64,000 bases of DNA from Amanita rubescens (taxonomy: Eukaryota > Basidiomycota > Agaricomycetes > Agaricales > Amanitaceae). This document shows positions 35,920-49,980 of this stretch, in pieces; positions within the stretch are counted from its first letter, which is position 1; each line of letters starts with the position of its first letter. The notes under the pieces were generated by a model, which saw only the letters and a program-made list of their open reading frames with translations, did not search any database and was not told the DNA's origin. The translations under genes and the position numbers were made by a program. The stretch is taken from NCBI GenBank assembly GCA_015039365.1, contig WION01000111.1:90035-154034 (forward strand), written 5' to 3'.

Positions 35920-38180
35920 TCAAACTACCGAAAAGGGTACGCCGTAGTCTTGGAGGTGGTAGAGAAGCACGCGGCCACGCGTGTTACCGATGGCAAGATA
36001 CTCGCTACGCGCGGAGAAGTCTATGGCTGTAACATGTCCGAGGGGCGTACTCGAAGTAGGCCAGTTAGCGAAGGAAGTAAGGGATGGAAGGTGAATCTGA
36101 AAACGGTGTCAGGACGAAATGAAAAAACAAACGAAAGCACTTACGAGTCTCATGGCATCCTTCTTTTCCTGGCTTGCGATGGCGAGTACTTGTGCATCAT
36201 GGTTGAACCGGAGTGTCGATATGGGAGTGACGAGGTTTGCAATTGACTTTATGGGTTTGGGGTTCGATGTCAAGTCCGGATTGGGTGAGAATGAGTCTGC
36301 ACCGTATACGTTAACGAAGCCAGATGTTGAGCTGGATGAAAGATACTGGTAAGTCTTTTAGAAAAGGTGATGGGCACAGTAAACATACCCAACAGCCAAC
36401 CAACCCTCACCACCATGGCCAACAGCACCAGCCATGCATCGTCCTGCGCCTCGGAATCCTCCATCATCCTTCCACCGTCTCACACATCTTCTTTGACCAA
36501 CGTCCCACAGGTATACCTCGGCGTCTCCGCTCAGCACCGCCAGGTGAGGTCGCGATGAGGCTGATGATGGCTCAACCAGTGAGGATCCCAATGGCGAAGG
36601 ATCTGATGACGTAGACGAAGCTGGCAGGAACCCACCACAAGCTTTTCACGCCACCTCCTGCAGCGCCGCATTTAAGGGAAGCAACGACTTGCCCGGCGCC
36701 GCTCTTCCAATCAACCAGGTGTACGTGCCCGCCACGACCCGCGACAGCAAGTATGTCGCCAGGGTAAGGACTGAAAGCACTGAGCTCCATCCCCTCACCA
36801 TCACCTGTGCTTTTTCCACCTTTTTTGCCACCTTCACCGTCATCGAGTCCAAATATAGACGTTGAGGATGAAGCTTTTCGTGGGCGTTTCCTGTTTTTTT
36901 GGGAAAAGGAGGAAAGGAGGGCAGCCTGTGGTATCAGAAGTGCCTGAGAAAGTTGCACCCCAAAGACCCCTAGCGTGTCGTGTCGTTGTTCCGGATTGAA
37001 GATCGTGGGTATAGAAGAAGGGACGAGGTCCTGTCAGGAGAAGGTTAGATCCGGACGGATGAAATTGGACGGAGGTCTGGGAAGTTATTGGGAGGGAGGG
37101 GACGTGCAAGGTTTGGAGGAGAGGAGAAGTATGGCCGTCAACCTGAGAGAAATTAGTTAGTACAATGACGGAAAGGTACAGTGAAACGTACATTGAACAA
37201 ACGTATTCGCCTATCTGTCGTTCCGACGCAGAGCACGGGCACTTGTTCAGAAGGATGAAACGCGACGACTTTGACCCTTCCACAATTGGATTGCTGAACC
37301 GACTGGTTGGCATCCCGGAGTCTCTCAATAGAGAGCTGTTCTGGAGGCAGAACGACTTTAGTGCCCGTCCTTCTCTTCCCCTTTGTGAGAATCCCTGTTG
37401 TCGCATTAACTAAATCGTGCAGGCCTTCTTCCTCCTCTTCGCTCTCCTGACTCTCTTCTCCTGAAAACGCATCCTTTTTCTTGCGCTGCCGCGCTGCTTT
37501 CCTCGCTTTAAGAGCCCATGACGGTTCAGGGTTGATCCGCTCGAATTGCCTCCTCAACCGACTTTCGTACTCTTTTCCACTAATCACATCCTCGTCAGGA
37601 GCATCGCGAAGCTTGCGCAACCGCGGGTAAGAATTGGCCAGGGAAATAGTGAGGGGTTCATCAGCAGGATCGGCCCATGCTGCACGGCCGGTCTTTAGGT
37701 TTTGCTTCGATTTTGACGGTGGGGATTTTGATTTTGGATGATCTTGATCTTCTTCTTCTTCGCTCTCTTCAATATCTGGTTCGATATCATGTATTGGTGG
37801 TGGGGCACCGTCGTCCACAAAAAATAGCTATAAGATTTATGCAACGTTTGATCTCCTGCAATAAACCATGACGAAAAAACACATACATCGGAATCGGATA
37901 GATGTTGCAACTGTCCTGTACCTTCTTCCTCTCCTTCCCTTAAGGCCCCACCCTCATCGTCACTTGCCATGAGCTCCATACCGGGCACATCCATAGACAT
38001 GAATTTCGTTCCAAAAAGCATGCTCTCCAATCTTCTTTCCTCATCGTCCTTTTCCGCTTCGTTATCCACTACAAGAGGCGTTCCCAAGGGCACTCGCTGC
38101 GCCTTTTCACGACGCTTATTTTTATTGTCGCGTTTATCGTCATTGTCGAGCTTTTGCCGTTTTCGTGGGTGCTTTGCCAT
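35920..38180 (-). CDS. UTP18: UTP18, U3 snoRNP / SSU processome WD40 protein (two apparent frameshifts)
   Basis: Minus-strand exons 38180-37887, 37827-37192, 37142-36389 (with two frame changes), 36331-36145 and 36096-35920. A basic, nucleolar-type N-terminus (KHPRKRQKL) and acidic stretches precede VVAFHPSEQVPVLCVGTTDRRIRLFNV, PSGSNLLLTG, AFSPYPGDILAVAGRGGHVHLVDW, HLAVLSGDAEVYLWDVGQRRCVRRW, TLRFNHDAQVLAIASQEKKDAMRL and TPLGHVTAIDFSARSEYLAIGNTRGRVLLYHL, the WD40 series of UTP18. UTP18 is essential for 18S rRNA maturation in the t-UTP/UTP-B part of the processome and recruits the exosome helicase Mtr4. Frame changes lie in a 7-base A/T run (about 36894-36900) and near 36625; each behaves as one extra base. 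An essential single-copy gene is unlikely to be dead, so sequence error is the better explanation. Confidence 0.88.
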
Positions 38181-38379
38181 ATTTCGCGTGAGCTTGGGCT
38201 ATGAGCAAAAATCCATCAGTTGAGCCTGCGTGGGAAAGTGCTTTATTTAGATTGTGCCTCTTACGGCGACCAGGCTTTACCCCTATCGCTGCGTATTGTG
38301 CTATTACATCTACACCGCTAGAATACAATAGTAATGATATAGAATATAGTACACTTCCACTCAACCGAGGCATTAAGCT

Positions 38380-40479
38380 TTAGGCCAGGAATCCCATACC
38401 ACCCATAACGAATGCACCTCCAGCGGACTTCCACCAGTACTCTCTTGCTCTCATTTTCACGGACCAGCCATTACCGCTTTTACTACTAGACGCAGCACTC
38501 CCAGGACACAATGCGCCCTTCTTGCTGAGAGAATTAGACGGTAGAAGCATCTATAATTTACATCAAGCTCTGCTCCATTTTACCACGAGAAACCTGACGT
38601 ACTTGGGGCATACCAGACGGTGATTCAACATATAACGAGCCATCATTATTCGCATAGACCTTTTGACATGTGAAAACGTCAACTAGCTCCTCATTCTGCT
38701 TGAATAGCGCCGTCGGGCCTCCTGGTGTAGTCCATGACGCGTATGAGCTGGCATTGTTTCCAACATTCGTGAGCAGGGTCAGCATCGGCGGCTTATGCAA
38801 AGCAATGGTATTGTTGTAAGGTTGGCTTATAAATTGAACCTATCAAGCTAGTTGAAGAATCACTTTACATGTTCACGTAGGATATGCTCACAGCCGTGTT
38901 GAGAAAATTGCTATCATAAGCGATGGCAACGCGCCGCGCCGCGTTTAGAGCTCGTGTATGCGCCACAAGAGGTTTCTCGTTCGTATATGCTGTAAGCCAA
39001 AGCCTTTTTCGAGTGAGGCGTGTCGCTACTCGTTGAATCCACAGACGAACTTACGCTTCACGGTTGGAAGGTTCAGCGCCTCCTTCATATCCCTGCTCCT
39101 GACCATAATACAAGATCGGCATTCCATCAAGTGCAAACGGCCAAGTCATCGCATTCTTAATAAGCTAGACGAATAGATCAGATAGACTTTTTGGCCCCTG
39201 CCAAGGATACATACTGCCAAGTCTTTCGTTTTAGACGGAAACCGGGGCTGATCGTGGTTCTCTACGAATGTCCCCAACATGAACAGACCGTTTGCATATT
39301 TCCTCTGAGCTTCTTGCGCGGTCTCCGTGAGAGCACTTAAGTTACCACCGGGTGTCGCGAAGGCGTCGCCGAGCTTGAAATAGGTTGGATAGTCAAGAAG
39401 AGCATCGAGAATATCTATATACAGGATCAGCAAGAAAGCTGCCCATAGACTGAGTGCATACGCGAGTATGGCGCAACATAATCAGGGCTGTCGCTGAGAA
39501 CCTGTGTGCAATATGAACGAACCCAAACATTAACATCAGCGCAAAGGCATCACCTCGCCTAATGTGAAGACACCGGAGGTCTGCACAAAACCGGGCCAAA
39601 AATCCTTCCTGACGTGCTTGACGGTATCAATTCGAAGGCCGTCCACATTGAACTCGTCGACGAGCCATTTGACCCAAGTATTCAGCGTTTCCACAACCGT
39701 AGGATCTTCCGTGTTGAGGTCAGGAAGGGGAAGAACATTGTCGCCAACGGAGCAATACTCCACGTTGGTTTGATTGTTGGGTTGAGTTATTTGACACGGG
39801 TCGTGATAGAACGTGGAAGTGTTGAAAGGCGAGATGACAGAATAGTCAATGGACTGGCTACCGTCTTGCAACTTGACATAAGTGCTCGCACAGCTGGAAA
39901 GAGATGAAGTTGTGCATACAATCGACTATGAATGACGAACTGGTTGACAACAATGTCAATCATTAGGTACATAGCTCGCTCATGCAGTGTTCGGCTTAGG
40001 GCCTTCAAGTCATCCGCTGTACCAAAGTGTGAATTGAGCGAGTTCAGATCTCTTGTCCAGTATCTATCCAGGACGTCCATATCAATTCCCAAGTTTGTGG
40101 ATTGTAAAGACCACGCATATACCCACCCATGGTAAGCCTCGCCGTAAGGAGTCGTACCGTCGATGTTCGCTATTATGGGCGATATCCAAACGGCATCAAA
40201 TCCCAAGTCCTGGATATAGTCCAGGTGTTGAATCAGGCCTGACCATGTGCCACCACAATACTTCCGGTCAGAAGTGTCGCAATGTGTGCCATTGTTGGGA
40301 TCCGTAGTAGCAAAACGATCTGTTACGACCTAAAACTGATTGGAGAAAAAGGGTCGAGAAGATGAACAAACGAAAGGCACCTGATAGATTGATCTACCCC
40401 GCCACTCTTCCGCTGTGGCGGCAAAGACATTCGCAATAATAGCTGCTAGAATAAACAGTATCAAGGAATTATATGGCAT
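38380..40479 (-). CDS. secreted alpha-amylase, GH13
   Basis: Ten exons (40479-40381, 40329-40127, 40063-39941, 39893-39554, 39501-39462, 39414-39215, 39155-39055, 39003-38892, 38839-38603, 38550-38380) join in frame to 541 residues. The start is the Met that begins a standard signal peptide ([20 protein letters not shown]) rather than one 12 codons earlier. GH13 regions: [17 protein letters not shown] (restored across an intron), [11 protein letters not shown] with the nucleophile Asp, FTLGEV with the acid/base Glu, and [10 protein letters not shown] with the transition-state Asp (usually FVENHDNPRF). All catalytic residues are present. It cleaves internal alpha-1,4 links in starch or glycogen outside the cell. 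The C-terminus has a Ser-rich stretch then a short hydrophobic tail ([15 protein letters not shown]), which may signal GPI anchoring instead of free secretion. Confidence 0.93.
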
Positions 40480-41367
40480 AATTAGTATAAGAATTAGGTT
40501 GGGTATCCTGTACACTTGTCGTTCGACCAGCGATGCTCTAAGTTAGAAAAGTGAGGTAGTGACGCAAGTGTTAGGGTCACGCGACATCTGATCAGTGTGT
40601 CGTAAGTTCTGATTGATGGTTGGTAGTATCGAACACTACTCTGACGGTCTAAGTGAGTACTTAACACTCTAACTAACTGGCTCACCTCTCAACAATTCAA
40701 TAATATTCAGGTTCCAGCAGTTGATGTCGCTTAACGGCGCTTAGAGCGCAACTTTACACTCCGCCGTGATGCGTTGATAACCGGGATATCCGGGTGACCG
40801 TCGCCACAAAATATAGGCTCGTCCACCCAAGTATCAAAGTAAGAATTAATTACCAACTGCGTCTTCTAGCCTCTGGAGGTGTTCCTCTAACCTATTGCAT
40901 GTCTGGCCTGTTGCGTTAGTACCTCTTGGTCTTAGAAATCATCACATCAGCAACTGATGTTGGGCAGAAAACATAATGATTAAAGCAACGAATAACTGCG
41001 TACAACTGCAACCGCAAAATTTCAAGGATTGATGCCCAATCCTGAATGAAACGTTGTCAACCATCAGAACCGGCGAACCGGCAAAACGCTCTGATATAAG
41101 AACCACGTCGCGATCATGGTGACTATCCATTCCCTTCTCTCAAGCGCGGGTCGGTGAGTACTATACCTACCCCACATCCGAAAGGCAGCCGTTCTCATGC
41201 CCCGCATAGCTTGTCGTTTTAGGTGCTGGCCGGTGAGTCGATGTTGTTCGCTGCCATGTGTTGCGATATATGGCCCTAATCTTTTATCGATCTTAGCTCT
41301 GCCATTCTCACTTCCTGCAACTGCCAAATTTAATCGTCCGATTCCTCCAATCATCTAATCGCGCATC
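40480..41367. promoter_or_regulatory. intergenic between divergent amylase and small secreted gene
   Basis: About 890 bp that should hold the amylase promoter (minus) and the promoter of the secreted protein gene at 41368 (plus). Open frames on the minus strand (40942-41565) are short and unsupported. No regulatory motif can be named with confidence. Confidence 0.4.
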
Positions 41368-41932
41368 ATGCAATTCAAATCTTCCTTCGTTCTCGCTGTT
41401 CTCATGGCGATGCAGGCAGTGGTCTTTGCTCAACCTATTACATTTGGATTGCCAGGCCTCGTTTTCCATCCTGCGCAACTCAAGACTACGACCACAACGA
41501 TAAAGACGTTCAACTTCTTCCACAAGTAATTCTCCTCTTTTTCTTCCTTGCTTCCGCTTTACCAAGTTGCAAATGCAGGAAATTTATATTGAGCATCGGC
41601 GGTCGCACGTTCGTAGAAGATATATATAACTCGATCGTAAGAACTATAATCTCAAGGAAAACTGAAGTGGTGCCTGCCCATCTCTCAATGGCACCTGTAC
41701 GTCGGATCGGATTCAAGAGAGATGATATCGAAGAACGCAGTTACTGGGAAGCAAATGAAGATGAACTAGAAAGACGTGATGTGGACGACGAACCGATGGA
41801 GCTGGCAGCTAGAGAATTTAGCAAAAGAAGGTTGAATACCCGAGAGTTCAGGTGTGTTTTTGTGAGCTTCGTACCAAGTGGAATTGGTGCTGACAGTTGT
41901 ATGCGAATAGGGATTATGCTGATATCGAGTAG
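41368..41932 (+). CDS. small secreted protein with dibasic (Kex2-type) sites, candidate peptide precursor
   Basis: Exons 41368-41525, 41579-41851 and 41911-41932 give 150 residues; the first intron (53 bp, GTAATT to TGCAG) and second (59 bp, GTGTGT to AATAG) keep frame, and the last exon is only 22 nt. A clear signal peptide (about residues 1-21, MQFKSSFVLAVLMAMQAVVF) is followed by a low-complexity Thr run. Dibasic sites occur at HKK, SRK, VRR, FKR, ERR and SKRR. The acidic C-terminal half has an imperfect recurring motif of the form (E/A/T)R(S/D/E)(Y/V/F): EERSY, ERRDV, AREF, TREF. No cysteine is seen in the mature part. This is the layout of a secreted propeptide cut by Kex2. Known Agaricomycete secreted proteins have similar acidic REF/RDF tails, but I do not know a function. 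Confidence 0.68.
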
Positions 41933-43865
41933 CGCAAACGATAATTCTGCTGTGCTACTCGTGGTACGAGGTAGCATGGCTGGCGCTTACTTAAAACACT
42001 AGACGTAAAACTTATCAGGGTCTTTGTATGATATTATTTAGCATATTCGGAATGAATTCTCTAAACGTTAAATTCGCCAGATGACTTTGACATGAACCGA
42101 TTGCATTCTGTAAATATAAGTTGGGAAGCTCGACACCAACTGAGAGGAGTTCAACACAGGTTATCGCGATCGCTGCAACTGCTTTGGTCCGGGGAAACGT
42201 TCTAATTTTGATCCGTGACTGACTGACAACTACAGTTCATCAAAACCTACCGAGTGTTAAGAAGTGAGATGGTGCTGAAAGGCATATGCTGATTTTCTTT
42301 TTTTGATGGCATCCACGACTTGAATAAGTTTTACTCTTGGTGGTCTTCAATTTGGTGACGCGAATCGATACTGAGGCCCACAGTTGCCCACGTGAACAGG
42401 ATCTAATGTAGTTCGTCTACGAAAGAAAGAGTAATTCTAGGATTGTGTGTTTAATTTTAAAGATCCAACAAGTGCTGAAGCTGAGGACGCCATATAATAA
42501 CCATGCTGTACAACTCAGCTCATCCAAGGATTGATTCCGTCTTAACAGGGACAACAACAATGTCCTAATTACACTTCAACTTCACATACCGGGAGGGGCG
42601 AGCAGCGTGGATGAGGACGTAGGAACGGACATAATCGGAATTATCTTGCGAGTAAAACGTTTTTGTGTCACTGAGTCGATCATAGGAGGGTTGAAATAAT
42701 CCTTTGAACGTCGTGTACTAGTAAGCATAAGTAGACGCGTGAAATGGAATAAATATATGTAACATTCACGCCAACTAGACGGGGAAGAAGATTTCTAGCG
42801 TATGCGAAATAAAAAGAAAAAAACAATTTAAAGGGTTACGGCGTACGGAGTCCGAGGCTGGTTGATTGTAGAGTGACTAGACTCTAACATTTGGCTGCGT
42901 TCTATCCTGAGCGTCTCCCGGTCCACTTCGGGGTTTCGAACCCGGGCTACACCAGTGGCAGACAGTGGTTGGCGTTTGGGTCCTCCGTTCCAAGATCCGG
43001 ACTTCGCGGAGAGTCCGTCGAGAAACCACGAAGTCTTAGCTCGACTTGTATCCCTTGATTCAGAATATTCTCGCTCCTATCATTCATTTGATTAACCTAT
43101 GTAGGTCCTTCTGATGCAGATAGGCTGCCTCGCCAGTACAAGGCATCACTGTGCATCATGGCGTTATGAGCGCGTTATTTGTGCCTATTTATTTTGGCGA
43201 TGTCACCTTCGAATTCTGCTGAACCATCAGAAAAGACAAGAAACTCTTTCGTTTCGTACTCACACATTGGAGCACTTGAAGAAAAAATGCTGTATTATTC
43301 ACCGCATTATTACGACAGACTGATGTTTACCTGTGGAAGATCCGATGGAGTCTAAAAATAAAATGAACAGAAGTACGTTAGATAGTTAGTGTTTGAAGTT
43401 GAAATAGCGAAATAGAACGTTTCGCATTGTTAGGTATCTAATGCAACTCTCATGCATCTCATGGGCGGGTATGCGCAGCGCCCGCGACCGTTCCTTGATT
43501 GCTACATGATTGCTATCACTTACAGTCGCACAGCCGTCAGTGCATAATAAATAATATCATTTCACGAGTCAGCATCTGTACACTGCAAGGTACTATTTCT
43601 ATCGTACACTTTCCACACGCATGCTACCAATCAACAGAAGCCCCACATCGCCACGCCACATTGCCACGCACAGCATATGATAGGTCACAAAAATACCCAC
43701 GTCCAATATTAGCACCAAATTGAATATAAATGGCCAGCGGGGCAGTGTGTAACTCTATCCCATCTTCCAAGGACTGCGTCCTTTGCCTCATCTTCTCTAC
43801 GTAGGATCCGTGATCCAGACGACCGAATTTAGCCAGGTGCTTGACTCTCAGCCACAACAGCCATA
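41933..43865. other. intergenic, one Pol III B-box-like site
   Basis: About 1.9 kb without a supported gene. On the minus strand near 42930-42955 the sequence GGTTCGAAACC matches the tRNA B-box/T-loop consensus, but I could not build a matching acceptor stem or D-arm on either strand. Otherwise nothing recognisable. Confidence 0.45.
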
Positions 43866-44551
43866 ATGAAGTGCACTTTGAACGCTGTTATTTTATCCGC
43901 GCTGGTCGCTCTTGTCTATTCTCTCCCTGTCCCTCTCAGGAAAAGGGACATTGATCCTACGTTGGTACGTCTGAGAGGCTAATATTTGATCCTTATCCCT
44001 AATACGTTCATTGGTCTTGTTCTCAACAACCTTGTTGGTCATTATCACATGAATAGGCGATGACTATTGTGAATCGTGATGCTCCATTAGTGGATCCGGG
44101 ATTGGTCCCGGAATTCGGCGTCCAAGCTGGCACGAACCCAGATGGAACAGGCAATTGTGACGGGATAAAGAACCCGCAAGGGCAGGTTGTCAAGATTCCT
44201 TGTAGTTGCCCACCGGACAGGAATGCCTTCATACAGGTTTGTGAAATAACTTGAATCATTAGCCATGTGCTCAACAGGATTACAGCAATTAAGCAACAAC
44301 GCAGCCGCTGGTCATGCCATCAATAATCCGGGAATCGCTGTTACATTCTCTAACGATGCTGCCGATCAGTCCAATCCGACCAAGATAGCTCGAATTCAAG
44401 CTGCTATAGTTACATTGCAGAACCTTAATGGGCCAGGTGTGGGGTGCCCAGCAGCATCAACAACGTTCTCGGTAAGACTCATCACTCTTTTTGAGTTACT
44501 TTTGCTAAATTGCTACACCACCAGGCACAACTCGCAGCGGTGCAAGGATGA
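43866..44551 (+). CDS. small secreted cysteine-containing protein with KR propeptide site
   Basis: Exons 43866-43964, 44057-44236, 44286-44471 and 44525-44551 give 163 residues. Signal peptide about residues 1-20 (KCTLNAVILSALVALVYS), then a KR site at about residue 27 (PLRKRDIDP), suggesting Kex2 trimming of a short propeptide. The mature part has PEFGVQAGTNPDGTGNCDG, IPCSCPPDRNAFIQ, AAGHAINNPGIAVTF and QNLNGPGVGCPAASTTF; the four cysteines could form two disulphides. I know this NCDG / CSCPPDR / NLNGPGVGCPA pattern as a conserved secreted family of Agaricomycetes without assigned function. The third-exon acceptor at 44285 was chosen because the nearer one (44278) breaks frame. Confidence 0.78.
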
Positions 44552-45865
44552 ACTACGAGCGTACATAATGAGGGTATGGTAACCTACCTACAATGTTAAA
44601 TAAAGCCATGTATGGGACAGAATGGATTTTATCCCCGGGGTCTGAGCATCTGATATTAAATTGACGCATCGATGAGCGGTTACATCCATGAATCATGTGG
44701 TATTATCCATTCACGAGAGAAGTCCCGACGTCTTGCATTGATTTTCCATAGTGATGTGATAGGAATAATTGTGATCTCATTCCACCCACACTCAATAATC
44801 CCCTCGACCCACGTTCATCTGTCCTGTCACGGCACTTCTTGGTATGGATCGTACTGCACTAAACTTCCATCGCCTTCTCGATCCTTTAGCGCTCCGAGCC
44901 TTGACCAACTGCCCGCGGTACGCCCCCAGCCAGGAAGAATTAATGTATTCTAAGCCTGGACATCCCATCCTCGCACTCGACCACAGGCTATGATAAAGCA
45001 CAACACTCTCTATCGATGACGTCCGAATCACCCTTGGCGGGCTTCGCATCCACAACTCAGACGGGGAGAACGAAATGTGGATCATGCATGATCATGCATT
45101 CGTCCGAAAAAATCCAAAAAACTCGATCACTCGTGATAATGCATTATGATTATAGTGTTTTGTCTATTTTGGAGGAGTAAAGTTAAGTCCTTGAACGCAA
45201 CTGCACCATACCGCTTTCTTCAGCTACCTCTGCAAGCACGCTTCCATCACTTTACGACGCTACTAGTCAGTATCAGTTATTCAACATTATAGCGTGGATG
45301 GACGGTGATTTCAAACACATCCAGATGGATCCTGGCTGCATAGAGGGAGGCTGATAAGATCGATATTCGCTAGTGTTGGGTCCGAGTGCGTCACATTCCA
45401 ATCTGATATATAGACTGACTCAAGAGGAAGAGGGCAACGGAGGAGATTGAACACAACGCTATTGATATGGCCTCCCGCCCGTTCGGAAACGCACGAAACG
45501 TTGTGGAATGCAATGGCATAGAGCTGGTCCTGTAAGTAGTGTTTCGACTTTACCTATCGCGGTGCTCATATTCTTTTTGCAGATAATTGGGATCCTGAAG
45601 CCTGCTACCTCATTGCATTCACCAAATTCAGGTGCATGATCATCCTACCACTGCTCAACGGCCTTTTTAGTACATTCATAGACCACCACCACATGTTCGA
45701 GATAGCCTTCAGACAGTAATTTTTTTTTCCAAGTGCTCGTCCAGGACTCGACGGCACGTACACAAAGTAAATCAGTCCCTTCAAAATTTCTTCCTCCATC
45801 TCTGCCTAGAAACGGTCAAGGGATAGTCTCAAACGCTTTTGGCAAAGAACGCACCTGTTTCAGTT
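44552..45865. other. intergenic, possible small minus-strand fragment
   Basis: Contains a 64-residue minus-strand frame at 45605-45799 (EEEILKGLIYFVYVPSSPGRAL) of protein-like composition, close downstream of the next gene on the same strand, which could be a remnant or an unjoined exon. A short plus-strand frame near 45467 has a donor-like GTAAGTAG. Neither can be supported as a gene. Confidence 0.35.
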
Positions 45866-46636
45866 TCACAAGAACTTTTTGAATGCCTCAAGGCATCGCA
45901 AGATCTCGAGTCTGTTCGGCAGAGAACGCATCCCCTCGCTATTCCTGCGAGGAAGGGCAGGAATATAACGAAGAACACGAGTTTCAATCTCGGGAAAAGT
46001 GCCGGTCTGAACAGCTTTGCTCAGTGCCGCGGTGACAGTAATTTGGTAGAATATCGGCGAGGTGCCAACCATAGTGAGGCAGGGGAACATGATGGAATGT
46101 AACGGGAGAAGATTAAGGTCACGTTCTCGCTTCCGATTGTTCAGCGCAAAGGCTGCAATAGCCTCCGCAATAACCTGAGGCTCCGGATCTTTCATGCTCG
46201 TCAATCTCTTGTCCTCCTGCAACAATAGCAGTATCGCATCATCATCCATGATGCAAACATCAGTCTGGGCGACTGAGTTTTCTCCACAAATAAGAAAAGG
46301 GATGGCATGTCGGATGAAAACGATCCGATCTTCATCGTCGTACTCGAGGCCTCTCAGTAGCTCAGCGGCAAAGTTGTCAACCGCCGCCTCCTGACCGATT
46401 TTCGGGTCCATCGCCAGGTCTAGGTAGTGCAGTAGCTGTTTTGTCCTCTTGTCTGTTGCATCCTTTCGAGTTTCGGCGGTCATGAAACCCGCCAGTGACG
46501 GCTCAGCCGGATCGGGGAAGTCAATAGTCCTAAAGAACTCCTCCTTATTCTGAGGTACAACAGTGATGTTGTATGCGCATAGTTCGTTCGTGGTCCAGTC
46601 GCTACCAGACTTCGGGCTTCGAATGAGTTGGGCCAT
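45866..46636 (-). CDS. conserved Agaricomycete protein of unknown function
   Basis: Single-exon frame; I start at the Met beginning MAQLIRSPKSGSDWTTNEL (46636), 35 codons inside the open frame, because that is where this family begins. It has 256 residues. Conserved pieces include ITVVPQNKEEFF, GQEAAVDNFAAELLRGL, FLICGENSVAQTDVCIMDD, LLLQEDKRLTSMKDPEPQVIAEAIAAF, TMVGTSPIFYQI and PALPRRNSEGMRSLPNRLEILRCLEAF. The D-V-C-I-M-D-D followed by L-L-L-Q-E-D-K resembles a restriction-endonuclease-like core (D then E-x-K), so a nuclease-fold origin is possible; this is inference. Many similar copies occur in mushroom genomes. No signal peptide or membrane span. Confidence 0.75.
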   Translation of the reverse strand: MAQLIRSPKSGSDWTTNELCAYNITVVPQNKEEFFRTIDFPDPAEPSLAGFMTAETRKDATDKRTKQLLHYLDLAMDPKIGQEAAVDNFAAELLRGLEYDDEDRIVFIRHAIPFLICGENSVAQTDVCIMDDDAILLLLQEDKRLTSMKDPEPQVIAEAIAAFALNNRKRERDLNLLPLHSIMFPCLTMVGTSPIFYQITVTAALSKAVQTGTFPEIETRVLRYIPALPRRNSEGMRSLPNRLEILRCLEAFKKFL

Positions 46637-49167
<2,531 letters not shown>

Positions 49168-49523
49168 GCAACCTTCATGCCGTTTTTTTTAAAAGCAAAA
49201 ACAAAACAAAGGAGTTTGCGCCTGATTGAGGCATGATGTACATATACAATCTCTGTACTTGCTGAGCGTTGAGCGAGTTAGCGCGCAATGTCATCCGTTG
49301 CTTCCTTCCCAAGTGTCCACATAGCACCACCATAGTTGCCTTGTCATTCCGTTTCAGGTCAAAATATCGTGAAGGGTGGTGATATTGTGAACAAAACTCC
49401 ATACATGGGCCATAGTACACTGACATCGGCTAGCTGTCGCTGGCACGTTCACTCTTAGCTGACGCGGAGGCCTGCATCATTATTAGTCAAGCGTACAAGC
49501 ATAATTGTTATGAACATGCGGCC
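49168..49523. other. intergenic
   Basis: Short region between the 3' ends of convergent genes. No feature seen beyond an eight-base T run near 49183. Confidence 0.4.
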
Positions 49524-49900
49524 TTAATGACGGATCCAGATCCCCGGAGTAAAAACTTTCTCGTATGCACCACTTGGCAGACACGGCATATCGAGCCCTT
49601 CTAGTCTCTCTCTATCATATCCATCTGCAAGGACCACGACCAGGGCAATATGCCCATCTAACTCTTCCCCAGCTTCAATGTACTCGTAATCGAGGGGAAA
49701 TTGCTTCCAAATGGACAAAAATCTCGTATTATTCGGATCGTTCTCTCGTTTGCCATAAGTCTTTTTGAGTTTGGCGCGATCGACCTCTCGAGTCTGACAT
49801 CTGCGATCAGATTAGCGTCATTAATCTGAAGTTTGAACTAAAGATGACATGCACCTTTGACCCGGGGTGGACCAGTGTAATGTAGCAAATACTAGGCACC
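49524..49900 (-). CDS. small protein of unknown function, 5' end unresolved
   Basis: The 3' exon reads DRAKLKKTYGKRENDPNNTR, then WKQFPLDYEYIEAGEELDG, HIALVVVLADGYD and ends PSGAYEKVFTPGIWIRH. The upstream exon may read YITLVHPGSK (near 49865), joined through an intron with donor GTGCAT and acceptor GTCAG at about 49796. Start codon not identified; any further 5' exon would run into the start of the divergent F-box gene at 49981. The alternation of an acidic helix and a long hydrophobic strand looks like a real folded protein, but no family is recognised. Confidence 0.4.
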
Positions 49901-49980
49901 TAGCCAAACGGCAAACGCATGAGTGAGAGGGACATTGTTTGGCAAAACCAAAACCTGTGCTTCCGACTCGGACGACCATC

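Noticed and set aside
42890..42975. tRNA gene
   Set aside because: A T-loop-like GGTTCGAAACC is present but neither strand gives a matching acceptor stem, D-arm or anticodon arm.
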